The position numbers and the translations under genes were made by a program. Shown piece by piece: positions 18,711 to 31,200 of a DNA stretch of 36,558 nucleotides. The notes under the pieces were generated by a model. That model did no database searches. It was not told the DNA's origin and worked only from the letters and a program-made list of their open reading frames with translations. The stretch comes from Dickeya undicola (GTDB taxonomy: Bacteria; Pseudomonadota; Gammaproteobacteria; Enterobacterales; Enterobacteriaceae), in contig NZ_JSYG01000007.1 of NCBI RefSeq assembly GCF_000784735.1, forward strand, positions 1-36,558. Direction: 5' to 3'. Position 1 is the stretch's first letter, and every line of letters starts with the position of its first letter.

Positions 18711-20147
18711 CTAAGTTGTCGCTTCATGCACGCCTGTAGCCAGCGCACGTTCAACGGCAGCGCCGATGGTCGCCACCGCCTGCTCGATTTTGGTGGTCAT
18801 CGGCATGGCGCAGCTCATGCGAATCCCATGACGGTACTTACCTGACGCGGAAAACAACGCGCCTTCTGCGATATGAATCTGACTCTCCTTTAACTGCTGA
18901 CACAGTTGTACACCATCAAAACTTTCGGGCATTTCCACCCAGAGTACGAAGCCACCTTTGGGGCGACTGACACAGATAGTTTCTGGGAAATAGCGGCGCA
19001 CCCAGCAGGAAAATAGCTCCAGATTGCGCTGATAAATACCACGCATACGGCGAACATGCGGCTGGTAATACCCTTGCTGAATAAATTCCGCCACGGCCAG
19101 TTGTGTACAAACGGTGCTCGACCCGGTACTGGTGTACTTCATATGCAACACCCGATCACGATACCGCCCCGGCACCACCCAACCAACACGCAACCCCGGT
19201 GCCAGCGTTTTAGAAAACGAACTGCACAGCAGCACCCGACCGTCGAGATCCATCGACTTCAGTGTGGTCGGCCTCGGGTATTCGTAAGCCAATTCGCCAT
19301 ACACATCATCTTCAATGATGGCAATGTCATAGCGCTGTGCCAACGTCATCAGCGCTCGCTTACGGTGCGGCGGCATAATGAAACCCAGCGGGTTATTGCA
19401 ATGCGGCACCACCAGCACGGCTTTAATCGGCCACTGCTCCAGAGCCAGTTCCAGTGCTTCCAGGCTAATGCCATTGGTGAAATCTGTAGGAATCTCAATG
19501 ACTTTTAGATCAAGGCCACACAGTATTTGCAAAATACCGTGAAAAACAGGGGACTCGACGGCAACGATATCCCCTGGGTTCGCCACCGCGCGAATCGCCA
19601 CTGCCAGCGCCTCCGTCGCGCCACTGGTCACGACAATATCTTCCGCCAACAGCTGGCAACCGCTGTCGACCATTAATCGGGCGATCTGTTCGCGTAACAA
19701 CGGTGTTCCCGCCAGTTGGTCATACATGAACGAGGACGGATCCTGCCGCTGCCCCACGCGCTGCAACTGCTTCCATAACGGTTTCAGCGTGTTCTGCGTC
19801 AGATCCGGCTGGCTGCTTCCGAAGGAAATCAGATTGGGATCCTGCCGGGCCTGTACCAACTCCAGTACCGCCCCCCATTTTTTCACTTCAACCGGACGCT
19901 GTACCGGCCGCGACATCGCCGGAATGGGCGGCGACGCTTTGTGGGTACGCACAAAATAACCGGAGCGAGGATACGGCACGATCAATTGCTGCTGCTCCAG
20001 CAGGTAGTAGGCCTGTTGTACGGTACTGATACTGACGCCATGCTCCTGACTGAGTGAGCGTACCGACGGCAGCCGCTCCCCGCCCTGATACAGCCCTTGT
20101 TCGATACGCTGGGCTAGCAGCGTTGCAAGATGTTGGTAGCGTGTCAT
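18711..20147 (-). CDS. yjiR: YjiR-like MocR-family regulator (GntR wHTH + aminotransferase fold), copy 1
   Basis: A 478-residue PLP-dependent transcription factor. Residues 1-70 form a GntR winged helix (MTRYQHLATLLAQRIEQGLY, then LPSVRSLSQEHGVSISTVQQ). A proline-rich linker leads to a class I aminotransferase domain from about 110. PLP ligands are visible: N252 (NNPLGF), D280 and Y283 (EDDVYGEL), and Schiff-base K313 (SSFSKTLAPG). It resembles E. coli YjiR strongly by memory. It is divergent from a small DUF1127 gene, as yjiR is from yjiS in E. coli, and likely controls it through the repeats at 20184-20268. A second module of the same kind lies immediately to the right. Its 3' end is 11 bp from the converging molybdoenzyme gene. 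Confidence 0.9.
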   Translation of the reverse strand: MTRYQHLATLLAQRIEQGLYQGGERLPSVRSLSQEHGVSISTVQQAYYLLEQQQLIVPYPRSGYFVRTHKASPPIPAMSRPVQRPVEVKKWGAVLELVQARQDPNLISFGSSQPDLTQNTLKPLWKQLQRVGQRQDPSSFMYDQLAGTPLLREQIARLMVDSGCQLLAEDIVVTSGATEALAVAIRAVANPGDIVAVESPVFHGILQILCGLDLKVIEIPTDFTNGISLEALELALEQWPIKAVLVVPHCNNPLGFIMPPHRKRALMTLAQRYDIAIIEDDVYGELAYEYPRPTTLKSMDLDGRVLLCSSFSKTLAPGLRVGWVVPGRYRDRVLHMKYTSTGSSTVCTQLAVAEFIQQGYYQPHVRRMRGIYQRNLELFSCWVRRYFPETICVSRPKGGFVLWVEMPESFDGVQLCQQLKESQIHIAEGALFSASGKYRHGIRMSCAMPMTTKIEQAVATIGAAVERALATGVHEATT

Positions 20148-20183
20148 CTGTATCCTCCATTACCCCATGAAAAACAAAAACCA

Positions 20184-20268
20184 GTACAGATAGTCGAATA
20201 ATTTCACCATTCAGACGGTATAGCATCCATTCTGTATTGAAGAGAAATAGATTTTTTGAATCTGTATT
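20184..20268. promoter_or_regulatory. Candidate operator array between yjiR-like copy 1 and its DUF1127 gene
   Basis: GTACAGAT at 20184-20191, CTGTAT at 20232-20237 and CTGTATT at 20262-20268 lie in the 175-bp divergent gap. The first motif is an inverted form of the other two. The distances, 48 bp then 30 bp, are exactly the same in the second module at 21991-22075, although most of the sequence between them differs. MocR regulators commonly bind spaced direct or inverted repeats, so this is the likely regulator site. Confidence 0.65.
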
Positions 20269-20322
20269 CAAATCACGGACAGACGCATGATAAAGGCACA
20301 GCACAACCTGAGGAGATTCATC

Positions 20323-20538
20323 ATGAGCATACCGCGTCGCATCCGCCGGATTCCCCAACCATGCAACTGGCTATCAGCGCTGTATCAGGCGTGGTTGCGT
20401 CATCGGGCGCAATCCGCCACCCGCAAACTGTTGTGGAACATGAGCGACGAGCGGTTAAAAGATATTGGGCTGGCCCGTGGCGACATCGAGCGGCAGTATA
20501 CCTCAGACTACCGCGACGACACGCTCAGACACCGCTAG
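20323..20538 (+). CDS. Small arginine-rich DUF1127 (YjiS-like) protein, copy 1
   Basis: A 71-residue protein ending in the DUF1127 motif: LLWNMSDERLKDIGLARGDIER. The N-terminal half is rich in Arg and Trp. No enzyme activity is expected; members in alphaproteobacteria bind RNA or influence RNA turnover, but the role here is unknown. I chose the ATG at 20323 because AGGAG at 20311-20315 is well spaced, whereas the in-frame ATG at 20287 has no such site. The gene converges on the second yjiR-like gene, overlapping its 3' end by 14 bp. Confidence 0.85.
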   Translation: MSIPRRIRRIPQPCNWLSALYQAWLRHRAQSATRKLLWNMSDERLKDIGLARGDIERQYTSDYRDDTLRHR

Positions 20539-21952
20539 CCTCGGACAGCCACTGTTCTAACGTCAAGCCCAGCGTCTGCAACGCCCGTTGGATGGTATCG
20601 GTGAACGGCGCGGCATAGTTCAGCCGCAAACAGTGGCGATACTTGCCGGTGGCTGAGAATATCGCGCCCGGTGCCACACGGATTTTCTCCCGTCGCAGCG
20701 CGTCGTTCAGGCAAGCAGCGTTACACTCGCCAGGCAGTTCGATCCACAGCCAAAACCCACCCTGCGGACGACTAACGCAGATGCCGCTCGGAAAGTAATA
20801 CCTCACCCAGCAGGCGAACACGTCCAGATTACGCTGGTAACGGGCGCGCATACGCCTCAGATGCGGCTGATAAGCCCCTTGCTGGATGAATTCCGTCAGT
20901 GCCCGTTGGATGTGCATCGCCGTCGAACCAGTACTGATGTATTTGAGATGCAGCACGCGATCGAGATAACGACCCGGCGCTATCCAGCCCACCCGCAGGC
21001 CAGGTGCCAACGTCTTGGAAAACGAACTGCACAGCAGCACGCGGCCATCGGTATCCAGCGATTTGACGGTGATGGGACGAGGATAGCCATAAGCCAGCTC
21101 GCCGTAGATATCGTCCTCGATGATAGCGATATCGAAACGACGTGCCAGCGCCACCAGCGCCCTCTTGCGTTCATCCGGCATAATAAAGCCCAGCGGATTG
21201 TTGCAGTTAGGCACCGTCAGCACCGCTTTAATCGGCCACTGCTCCAACGCCAGCTCCAGCGCTTCCAGGCTCAGACCCGACACCGCGTCGGTGGGAATTT
21301 CGATCGCCTTGACGCCAAATCCCTGCAGCATCTGCATCACACCGAAAAAATTGGGCGACTCCACCGCCACAATATCACCGGGCTGGCACACAGCGCGAAT
21401 CGCTATCGACAGCGATTCCTGACATCCCGATGTCACCACAATTTCTTCAGCGCCGAGCTGGCTGCCGCCGTCCAACATCAATCGGGCAATCTGCTCGCGC
21501 AATTCCGGCAGGCCGGGCAGGCTGTCGTACCCCAACATCGACAAATCATATTGTTTGCCGCAGTGAGCAATAGCGTGTAGCAACGGTTTGAGCGTCGGTT
21601 GTGTGATGTCAGGCATTCCGCCATCCAGCGACAATACATCTGGTGCCCGCCTCTTGTTGGCTATCGCCAGCACCGATTCCCATTGCATAAACTCCACCGG
21701 TTGCTGTATCGGGCGCGTCAGCGCTGGCACTGGCGGCATCGCCTTGCGCGGTGAAACGAAATAACCAGAGCGGGACAGCGGCATAATCAACCGCTTAGCC
21801 TCCAGTACATAGTAAGCCTGCTGTACCGTACCGATGCTGACACCATGCTCACGGCTCAGCGTCCGCACCGACGGCAACCGTTCTCCGCTCTGATACAGTC
21901 CTGCTTCGATACGTTGGGCCAGCAGGTCGGCCAAGTGTTGATAGCGTGTCAT
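20525..21952 (-). CDS. yjiR: YjiR-like MocR-family regulator, copy 2
   Basis: A 475-residue paralogue of the protein encoded at 18711-20147; I estimate about two-thirds identity by eye. The winged helix reads MTRYQHLADLLAQRIEAGLY, then LPSVRTLSREHGVSIGTVQQ. The aminotransferase-fold PLP residues are kept at the same numbers: N252, D280, Y283 and K313 (SSFSKTLAPG). The recognition-helix region differs by only a few residues from copy 1, so the two may bind overlapping sites. It is divergent from a second DUF1127 gene at 22130. Whether both copies are active is not visible; neither shows a frameshift or lost key residue. Confidence 0.9.
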   Translation of the reverse strand: MTRYQHLADLLAQRIEAGLYQSGERLPSVRTLSREHGVSIGTVQQAYYVLEAKRLIMPLSRSGYFVSPRKAMPPVPALTRPIQQPVEFMQWESVLAIANKRRAPDVLSLDGGMPDITQPTLKPLLHAIAHCGKQYDLSMLGYDSLPGLPELREQIARLMLDGGSQLGAEEIVVTSGCQESLSIAIRAVCQPGDIVAVESPNFFGVMQMLQGFGVKAIEIPTDAVSGLSLEALELALEQWPIKAVLTVPNCNNPLGFIMPDERKRALVALARRFDIAIIEDDIYGELAYGYPRPITVKSLDTDGRVLLCSSFSKTLAPGLRVGWIAPGRYLDRVLHLKYISTGSTAMHIQRALTEFIQQGAYQPHLRRMRARYQRNLDVFACWVRYYFPSGICVSRPQGGFWLWIELPGECNAACLNDALRREKIRVAPGAIFSATGKYRHCLRLNYAAPFTDTIQRALQTLGLTLEQWLSEASGV

Positions 21953-21990
21953 ATAGCCTCTTTTTACATGCAGCTCAAGTGCCCGAACAG

Positions 21991-22075
21991 GTACAGATTG
22001 GCTGAAAAAACGCTATTCAGATCGTCTGGTAAGCCGTTCTGTATAACCAAACTCGCTATTTTCTGAGGCTGTATT
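21991..22075. promoter_or_regulatory. Candidate operator array between yjiR-like copy 2 and its DUF1127 gene
   Basis: GTACAGAT at 21991-21998, CTGTAT at 22039-22044 and CTGTATT at 22069-22075 repeat the motifs, orientation and 48/30-bp spacing of the first module. A further shared ATTCAGA lies at 22015-22021 (20209-20215 in module 1). Conservation of these islands against a diverged background is the main evidence that they are regulator sites. Confidence 0.65.
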
Positions 22076-22129
22076 ATCGACCTCAGTTTTTCCATCCTAT
22101 GGTCATGAGCAATAACGGAGGGAAAGATC

Positions 22130-22285
22130 ATGGTGCAGTGGAAAATACCCGTTTGGCCGTCGCTGCGGCGACGCTGGCGAGTATGGCGGGAACGCCAGGC
22201 AGCGCTTCGCACCTTAAACAACCTCAGCAATGACCGCCTGGAGGATATCGGGCTGACCCGACAGGATGTCGATCGGATGCGGTAG
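22130..22285 (+). CDS. Small arginine-rich DUF1127 (YjiS-like) protein, copy 2
   Basis: A 51-residue protein, starting MVQWKIPVWPSLRRRWRVWR and ending in the DUF1127 motif with LSNDRLEDIGLTRQDVDRMR. GGAGGG at about 22118-22123 is a strong ribosome binding site. It is shorter than copy 1 and lacks the Asp/Arg tail. It pairs with the divergent yjiR-like copy 2 as E. coli yjiS does with yjiR. The function is unknown; the positive charge would allow nucleic-acid contact. Confidence 0.83.
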   Translation: MVQWKIPVWPSLRRRWRVWRERQAALRTLNNLSNDRLEDIGLTRQDVDRMR

Positions 22286-22518
22286 TCGTTGTCGTGGAGA
22301 ACGGGAAAAAATTGCGAGCCGTCTTACAGTGGTCAGCAACTGTTGCCCTCCGGTGCCATTTTACGGCGTGACGCTACGCAAAGCGGTGCATCAGCGATCG
22401 TCAATGCAACCGGAGAAGATTATGGTGACAGCGTCGGCAAGGGAGCCGACCGGAGCGGCACTCTCTCTCCCGCCGCTGCGCTCGCCACTTCGCCGATGCC
22501 GACAGGTATCGGCCCTTC
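22286..22518. other. Intergenic stretch without a recognisable gene
   Basis: This 233-bp stretch separates the converging DUF1127 copy 2 and DUF1176 genes. I see no gene, tRNA or strong terminator. A short hairpin, GCCGA-CAGGTA-TCGGC, lies near the DUF1176 end at about 22498-22513. Short open frames here have no family features and no ribosome binding site. Confidence 0.5.
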
Positions 22519-23616
22519 CTATTCGGTGGGATAACCCGGCATCGCCCATACTGACGGCCAATCGCCCGGCTGCCCGCCGTTGCATTCTGGCTGATAGTTG
22601 TAGGCCACAAGCTGGAAAGTCTTACCGTCAAATACCCACTGCGCGCTTTCTCCGCAATCGGCAATGCCGCGTCCTTTCGCCGAGTGATACAACATGCCGC
22701 TTTCCGGGTCATAATCCGCTTCGGTAAACCAACGGATTTTTTCCTCACGGCTGTCCGCCGGGCGAATAGGTCTTGGCAATTCCAGCAACTGTGCGGCCTG
22801 CGGGTTATTACGCGGAGTGACAAACAGCATACTGGAGGACTGATAAGCCCCCATGCCGCAGTTGAGCATCACCAGCGCCAGCTCGTTGGTCAGCGGCTCG
22901 GCTTCACTCAACTGGCGAGCCTCTTTGCTCAGCCCGCAGTCTTCTTCTTCCAGCAAGGCTTTTTTGGCACTGATCACACCATTAATCAGCGTCTTCTCAT
23001 TAGCCAGCGGCGGTGGTTGGGTGTAAGCCGGGGTGATTTCCTGCCCCATCGGAACCGGGGGCACCTGAGCAACCTCACCGTTGCCAACCTGCAATAATGC
23101 GCTGAGGTTATTCAAACGCCCCTGACGTTCATCCGCCAGCAATAACGCCGCATTCAGTCCGTTAAGCGAGATCGATTCTTCCTGATTATTACCTTGACCA
23201 CCGCTGTGCTCCGCTAGCGACAGTCGTTTGGCATTTTTGGCCGCCAGCACAAACTGCTGGATCACATCCAACTGATCAGTATGGACGTAGAACGCGCCTT
23301 CTTCTTCATCCGTTTGCCAGGCTGGCTGAGCCAGCGGAAAGCGAACACCATCCAGATACAGCGCCTGACGTTTATCGGCCAGATCGAAGTCCAATGAGAT
23401 TTTGCCCTGAGCACCCGCTTCACGCTTTAGCGTCACACGCAGGTACGGATCATTGTTCCTGATGTCGCAGTCATTCAGGTTATTGCAGGTAATCTGCCAG
23501 TGCCGGAACACCTTCTGCACCGGCGTCGGGTAACCGGAAGGCATCTCACCAGCACTAAACGCGCTGCCGGACAGCAAAACCAGAATGACGCCTGAAAGCG
23601 TTGTCGTGAATCGCAT
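22519..23616 (-). CDS. Secreted DUF1176 family protein
   Basis: A 365-residue protein of unknown function. MRFTTTLSGVILVLLSGSAFSAG is a Sec signal peptide with likely cleavage after AFSA, so it is periplasmic or secreted. The mature part has paired Cys (ITCNNLNDCD, EEDCGLS, MLNCGMG, IADCGES, PECNGG), suggesting disulfides. It ends GDWPSVWAMPGYPTE, with a typical domain of this family around VFDGKTFQLVAYNYQPEC. The start at 23616 has AAGGAATG before it; an upstream in-frame extension is rejected because it would bury the signal peptide. It reads the same way as rpoC but is cut off from it by the rpoC terminator and a second terminator-like hairpin. A -10-like TATAAC lies at 23648-23653. Confidence 0.82.
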   Translation of the reverse strand: MRFTTTLSGVILVLLSGSAFSAGEMPSGYPTPVQKVFRHWQITCNNLNDCDIRNNDPYLRVTLKREAGAQGKISLDFDLADKRQALYLDGVRFPLAQPAWQTDEEEGAFYVHTDQLDVIQQFVLAAKNAKRLSLAEHSGGQGNNQEESISLNGLNAALLLADERQGRLNNLSALLQVGNGEVAQVPPVPMGQEITPAYTQPPPLANEKTLINGVISAKKALLEEEDCGLSKEARQLSEAEPLTNELALVMLNCGMGAYQSSSMLFVTPRNNPQAAQLLELPRPIRPADSREEKIRWFTEADYDPESGMLYHSAKGRGIADCGESAQWVFDGKTFQLVAYNYQPECNGGQPGDWPSVWAMPGYPTE

Positions 23617-23683
23617 CGGACATTCCTTATGAAACTTCCATGCTGATGTTATAGCGCAATTATGTCTTTTCCCCGCCACTAAA

Positions 23684-23740
23684 AAAACGCTGAAAGCGTT
23701 TTTTAACGTCACCTGTGACGGCCCGTAGGGTGAGTTCCGC
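23684..23740. repeat. 57-bp direct repeat, copy 1 (hairpin-forming)
   Basis: This copy and the one at 23761-23817 agree at 55 of 57 positions by my count. Each has AAAACGC-TGAAA-GCGTTTT, a terminator-like hairpin, followed by CGTCAC-CT-GTGACG (perfect in this copy), then GGCCCGTAGGGTGAG. On the minus strand this copy's hairpin ends in a run of seven T, just upstream of the DUF1176 gene, so it can act as an intrinsic terminator for readthrough from rpoC. Confidence 0.85.
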
Positions 23741-23760
23741 CGCCAGGTGGAACGAATCAT

Positions 23761-23817
23761 AAAACGCTGAAAGCGTTTTTTAACGTCGCCTGTGACGGCC
23801 CGTAGGGTGAGGTCCGC
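23761..23817. repeat. 57-bp direct repeat, copy 2
   Basis: Second copy, 77 bp downstream of the first, in the same orientation. The two differences are A to G in the CGTC(A/G)CCTG stem and T to G in GAG(T/G)TCCGC. The copies are separated by 20 bp of unrelated sequence. The origin (REP-like element or local duplication) cannot be told from one locus. Confidence 0.85.
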
Positions 23818-23879
23818 AGTAGACCATTTTTAAACAGTCACCGTCGTCAATAAAAGATCTGCATGTGAAATAAGAATAT

Positions 23880-23920
23880 AAAAAAAACCGCACCTTATCG
23901 CTAAGGTACGGTTTTTTATT
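23880..23920 (-). terminator. rpoC intrinsic terminator
   Basis: On the minus strand AACCG.ACCTTA-GCGA-TAAGGT.CGGTT forms a stem with one mismatch, followed by T-rich sequence (TTTTTTT). It begins about 25 bp after the rpoC stop and ends the rpoBC message. The A-tract on the other side makes it usable in both directions. Confidence 0.9.
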
Positions 23921-23937
23921 ATCGGTGAAACTGACGG

Positions 23938-28161
<4,224 letters not shown>

Positions 28162-28194
28162 GGATTGGCTCCTGTCGGAGTTAGACCTGTCAGA

Positions 28195-28230
28195 CACCTG
28201 AACCATGCCGTTAAAAACACAGCTCAGGTG
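28195..28230 (-). other. Inverted repeat in the rpoB-rpoC spacer
   Basis: CACCTGA (28195-28201) and TCAGGTG (28224-28230) can form a 7-bp stem with a 22-nt loop in the mRNA between rpoB and rpoC, about 34 nt before the rpoC start. There is no T-run, so it is not a terminator. It may shape mRNA stability or processing. Confidence 0.4.
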
Positions 28231-28268
28231 CCCCTGTAACGAATGCTCGCAGCGCTATCGGGCTGGGA

Positions 28269-31200
28269 TTACTCTTCTTCCAGCTCGATGTTGATACCTA
28301 GGGAGCGGATTTCTTTCAACAGTACGTTGAAGGATTCCGGCATTCCTGGTTCCATCCGGTGATCGCCATCCACGATGTTTTTATACATCTTGGTACGGCC
28401 GTTCACGTCATCGGATTTCACCGTCAACATTTCCTGCAGGGTATAGGCTGCGCCGTAAGCTTCCAGCGCCCACACTTCCATCTCACCGAAGCGCTGACCA
28501 CCGAACTGCGCCTTACCACCCAGCGGCTGCTGGGTAACCAGGCTGTACGAGCCGGTAGAACGGGCGTGCATCTTGTCATCCACCAAGTGGTTCAGTTTCA
28601 GCATGTACATGTAGCCCACGGTAACCGGACGCTCGAACTGCTCGCCAGTACGGCCGTCGAACAGACGAATCTGACCAGAAGTCGGCAGATCGCCGAGTTT
28701 CAGCAACTCTTTGATCTCGTTTTCTTTGGCACCGTCGAACACCGGCGTGGCGATCGGCATACCTTTCTTCAGATTTTCTGCCAGACGCAGCACTTCTTCA
28801 TCACTGAAGGTGTTCAGGTCGACTTTCTGGCGCACGTCGTTACCCAGGTCATAAGCTCTCTGGATAAACTCGCGCAGCTTGGCCACTTCCTGCTGCTGCT
28901 TGAGCATGGCGTTGATCTTGTCGCCGATGCCTTTGGCAGCCATACCCAGGTGGGTTTCCAGAATCTGACCGATGTTCATACGTGACGGTACGCCCAGCGG
29001 GTTCAGTACGATATCGACCGGCGTGCCGTTCTCGTCGTAAGGCATATCCTCGATCGGGTTGATCTTGGAGATAACACCCTTGTTACCGTGACGGCCTGCC
29101 ATCTTGTCACCCGGCTGGATCTGACGCTTAACGGCCAGATACACTTTGACGATCTTCAGCACGCCCGGTGCCAGATCATCACCCTGGGTGATTTTGCGGC
29201 GTTTGGCTTCGAGTTTTTTCTCGAATTCGTGTTTCAGTTCGTCATACTGTTCAGCCAACTGCTCCAGCTGGTTCTGCTTCTCTTCGTCGGTCAGACCCAG
29301 TTCCAGCCAACGCTCACGCGGCAGCTTGTCCAGTTTGTCGGCTTCAACGCCACCGGCAACCAGCACATCATGGATACGGGCAAACAGACCGGCTTCCAGA
29401 ATCTGCAGTTCTTCAGTCAGGTCTTTCTTCGCCTGCTTGAGCTGCATTTCTTCGATTTCCAGCGCACGTTTGTCTTTTTCCACGCCATCGCGGGTAAAGA
29501 CCTGCACGTCGATAACCGTACCGGAAACACCGTTCGGCACACGCAGAGAAGAGTCTTTAACGTCAGACGCTTTCTCACCAAAGATGGCGCGCAGCAGTTT
29601 CTCTTCTGGTGTCAGCTGGGTTTCGCCTTTCGGCGTCACTTTACCGACCAGAATATCGCCGCCAGTCACTTCAGCACCGATGTAAACGATGCCGGATTCA
29701 TCCAGCTTGGAGAGCGCTGCTTCACCCACGTTCGGGATATCGGCAGTAATCTCTTCAGGCCCCAGCTTGGTGTCACGGGACACGCACGCCAGTTCCTGGA
29801 TATGGATGGTGGTAAAGCGGTCTTCCTGCACCACACGCTCGGAAACGAGGATGGAGTCTTCGAAGTTGTAACCGTTCCAGGGCATGAACGCGACGCGCAT
29901 GTTCTGACCCAGCGCCAGTTCACCCAGATCGGTAGACGGGCCGTCGGCCAGCACATCGCCGCGCTCAACTGGTTCGCCCAGCGACACGCACGGCATCTGG
30001 TTGATGCAGGTGTTCTGGTTAGAACGGGTGTACTTGGTCAGGTTGTAGATATCGATGCCAGCTTCGCCCGGATACATCTCATCTTCGTTAACTTTGATAA
30101 CGATACGGGACGCATCCACGTACTGGACCAGACCACCACGTTTAGCTACGGCAGTTACCCCGGAGTCAACCGCAACAGCGCGTTCCATACCGGTGCCCAC
30201 CAGCGGCTTGTCAGCACGCAGGGTCGGAACCGCCTGACGTTGCATGTTCGCACCCATCAGGGCGCGGTTGGCGTCATCGTGCTCCAGGAACGGAATCAGG
30301 GACGCACCCACGGATACAACCTGCTGGGTGGAAACGTCCATGTAGTCAACCTGATCGCGGCTGAACAAGCTGGATTCGCCCTTGCTACGGCAGGTAACCA
30401 GCTCCTCGATGAAGTGACCTTCGTCATCCAGGTTGGTGTTCGCCTGAGCAATAACGTAGTTGCCTTCTTCAATCGCTGACAGGTAATGGATCTCGTCGGT
30501 CACCACGCCATCGCGTACACGGCGATACGGGGTTTCCAGGAAGCCGTACTCGTTGGTCTGTGCGTACACAGACAGCGAGTTGATCAGACCGATGTTCGGA
30601 CCTTCTGGCGTTTCGATAGGACATACACGGCCGTAATGGGTCGGGTGTACGTCTCGAACTTCAAAGCCAGCGCGCTCACGGGTCAGACCGCCTGGGCCCA
30701 ATGCGGAAATACGGCGTTTGTGCGTAATTTCGGACAGCGGGTTGTTCTGGTCCATAAACTGAGACAGCTGGCTGGAACCGAAGAACTCTTTCACCGCAGC
30801 GGAAATCGGCTTGGCGTTGATCATGTCCTGCGGCATCAGCGTATCCAGATCGCCCAGAGACAGACGCTCTTTCACCGCACGTTCAACACGCACCAGACCG
30901 ACGCGGAACTGGTTTTCCGCCATTTCGCCCACGGAACGGATACGACGGTTGCCCAGATGGTCGATATCGTCGACTTCGCCCTTACCGTTACGGATATCGA
31001 TGAGTTTTTTCATCACATCGATAATGTCCGCTTTGCTCAGAATCCCGGAACCTTCGATTTCTTCGCGCAGCAGAGAACGGTTGAACTTCATACGACCAAC
31101 TGCGGACAGATCGTAACGATCCTCGGAGAAGAACAGATTCTCGAACAGCGTCTCGGCTGCTTCACGTGTCGGCGGCTCGCCCGGACGCATCATGCGGTAG

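Noticed and set aside
22289-22534. Open frame between DUF1127 copy 2 and DUF1176
   Set aside because: Runs into the 3' end of the DUF1176 gene, has low-complexity Ser/Gly/Ala composition, and no convincing start or ribosome binding site.
30600-30800. Possible rifampicin-resistance change in rpoB
   Set aside because: The pocket residues read as wild type compared with the E. coli sequence from memory.
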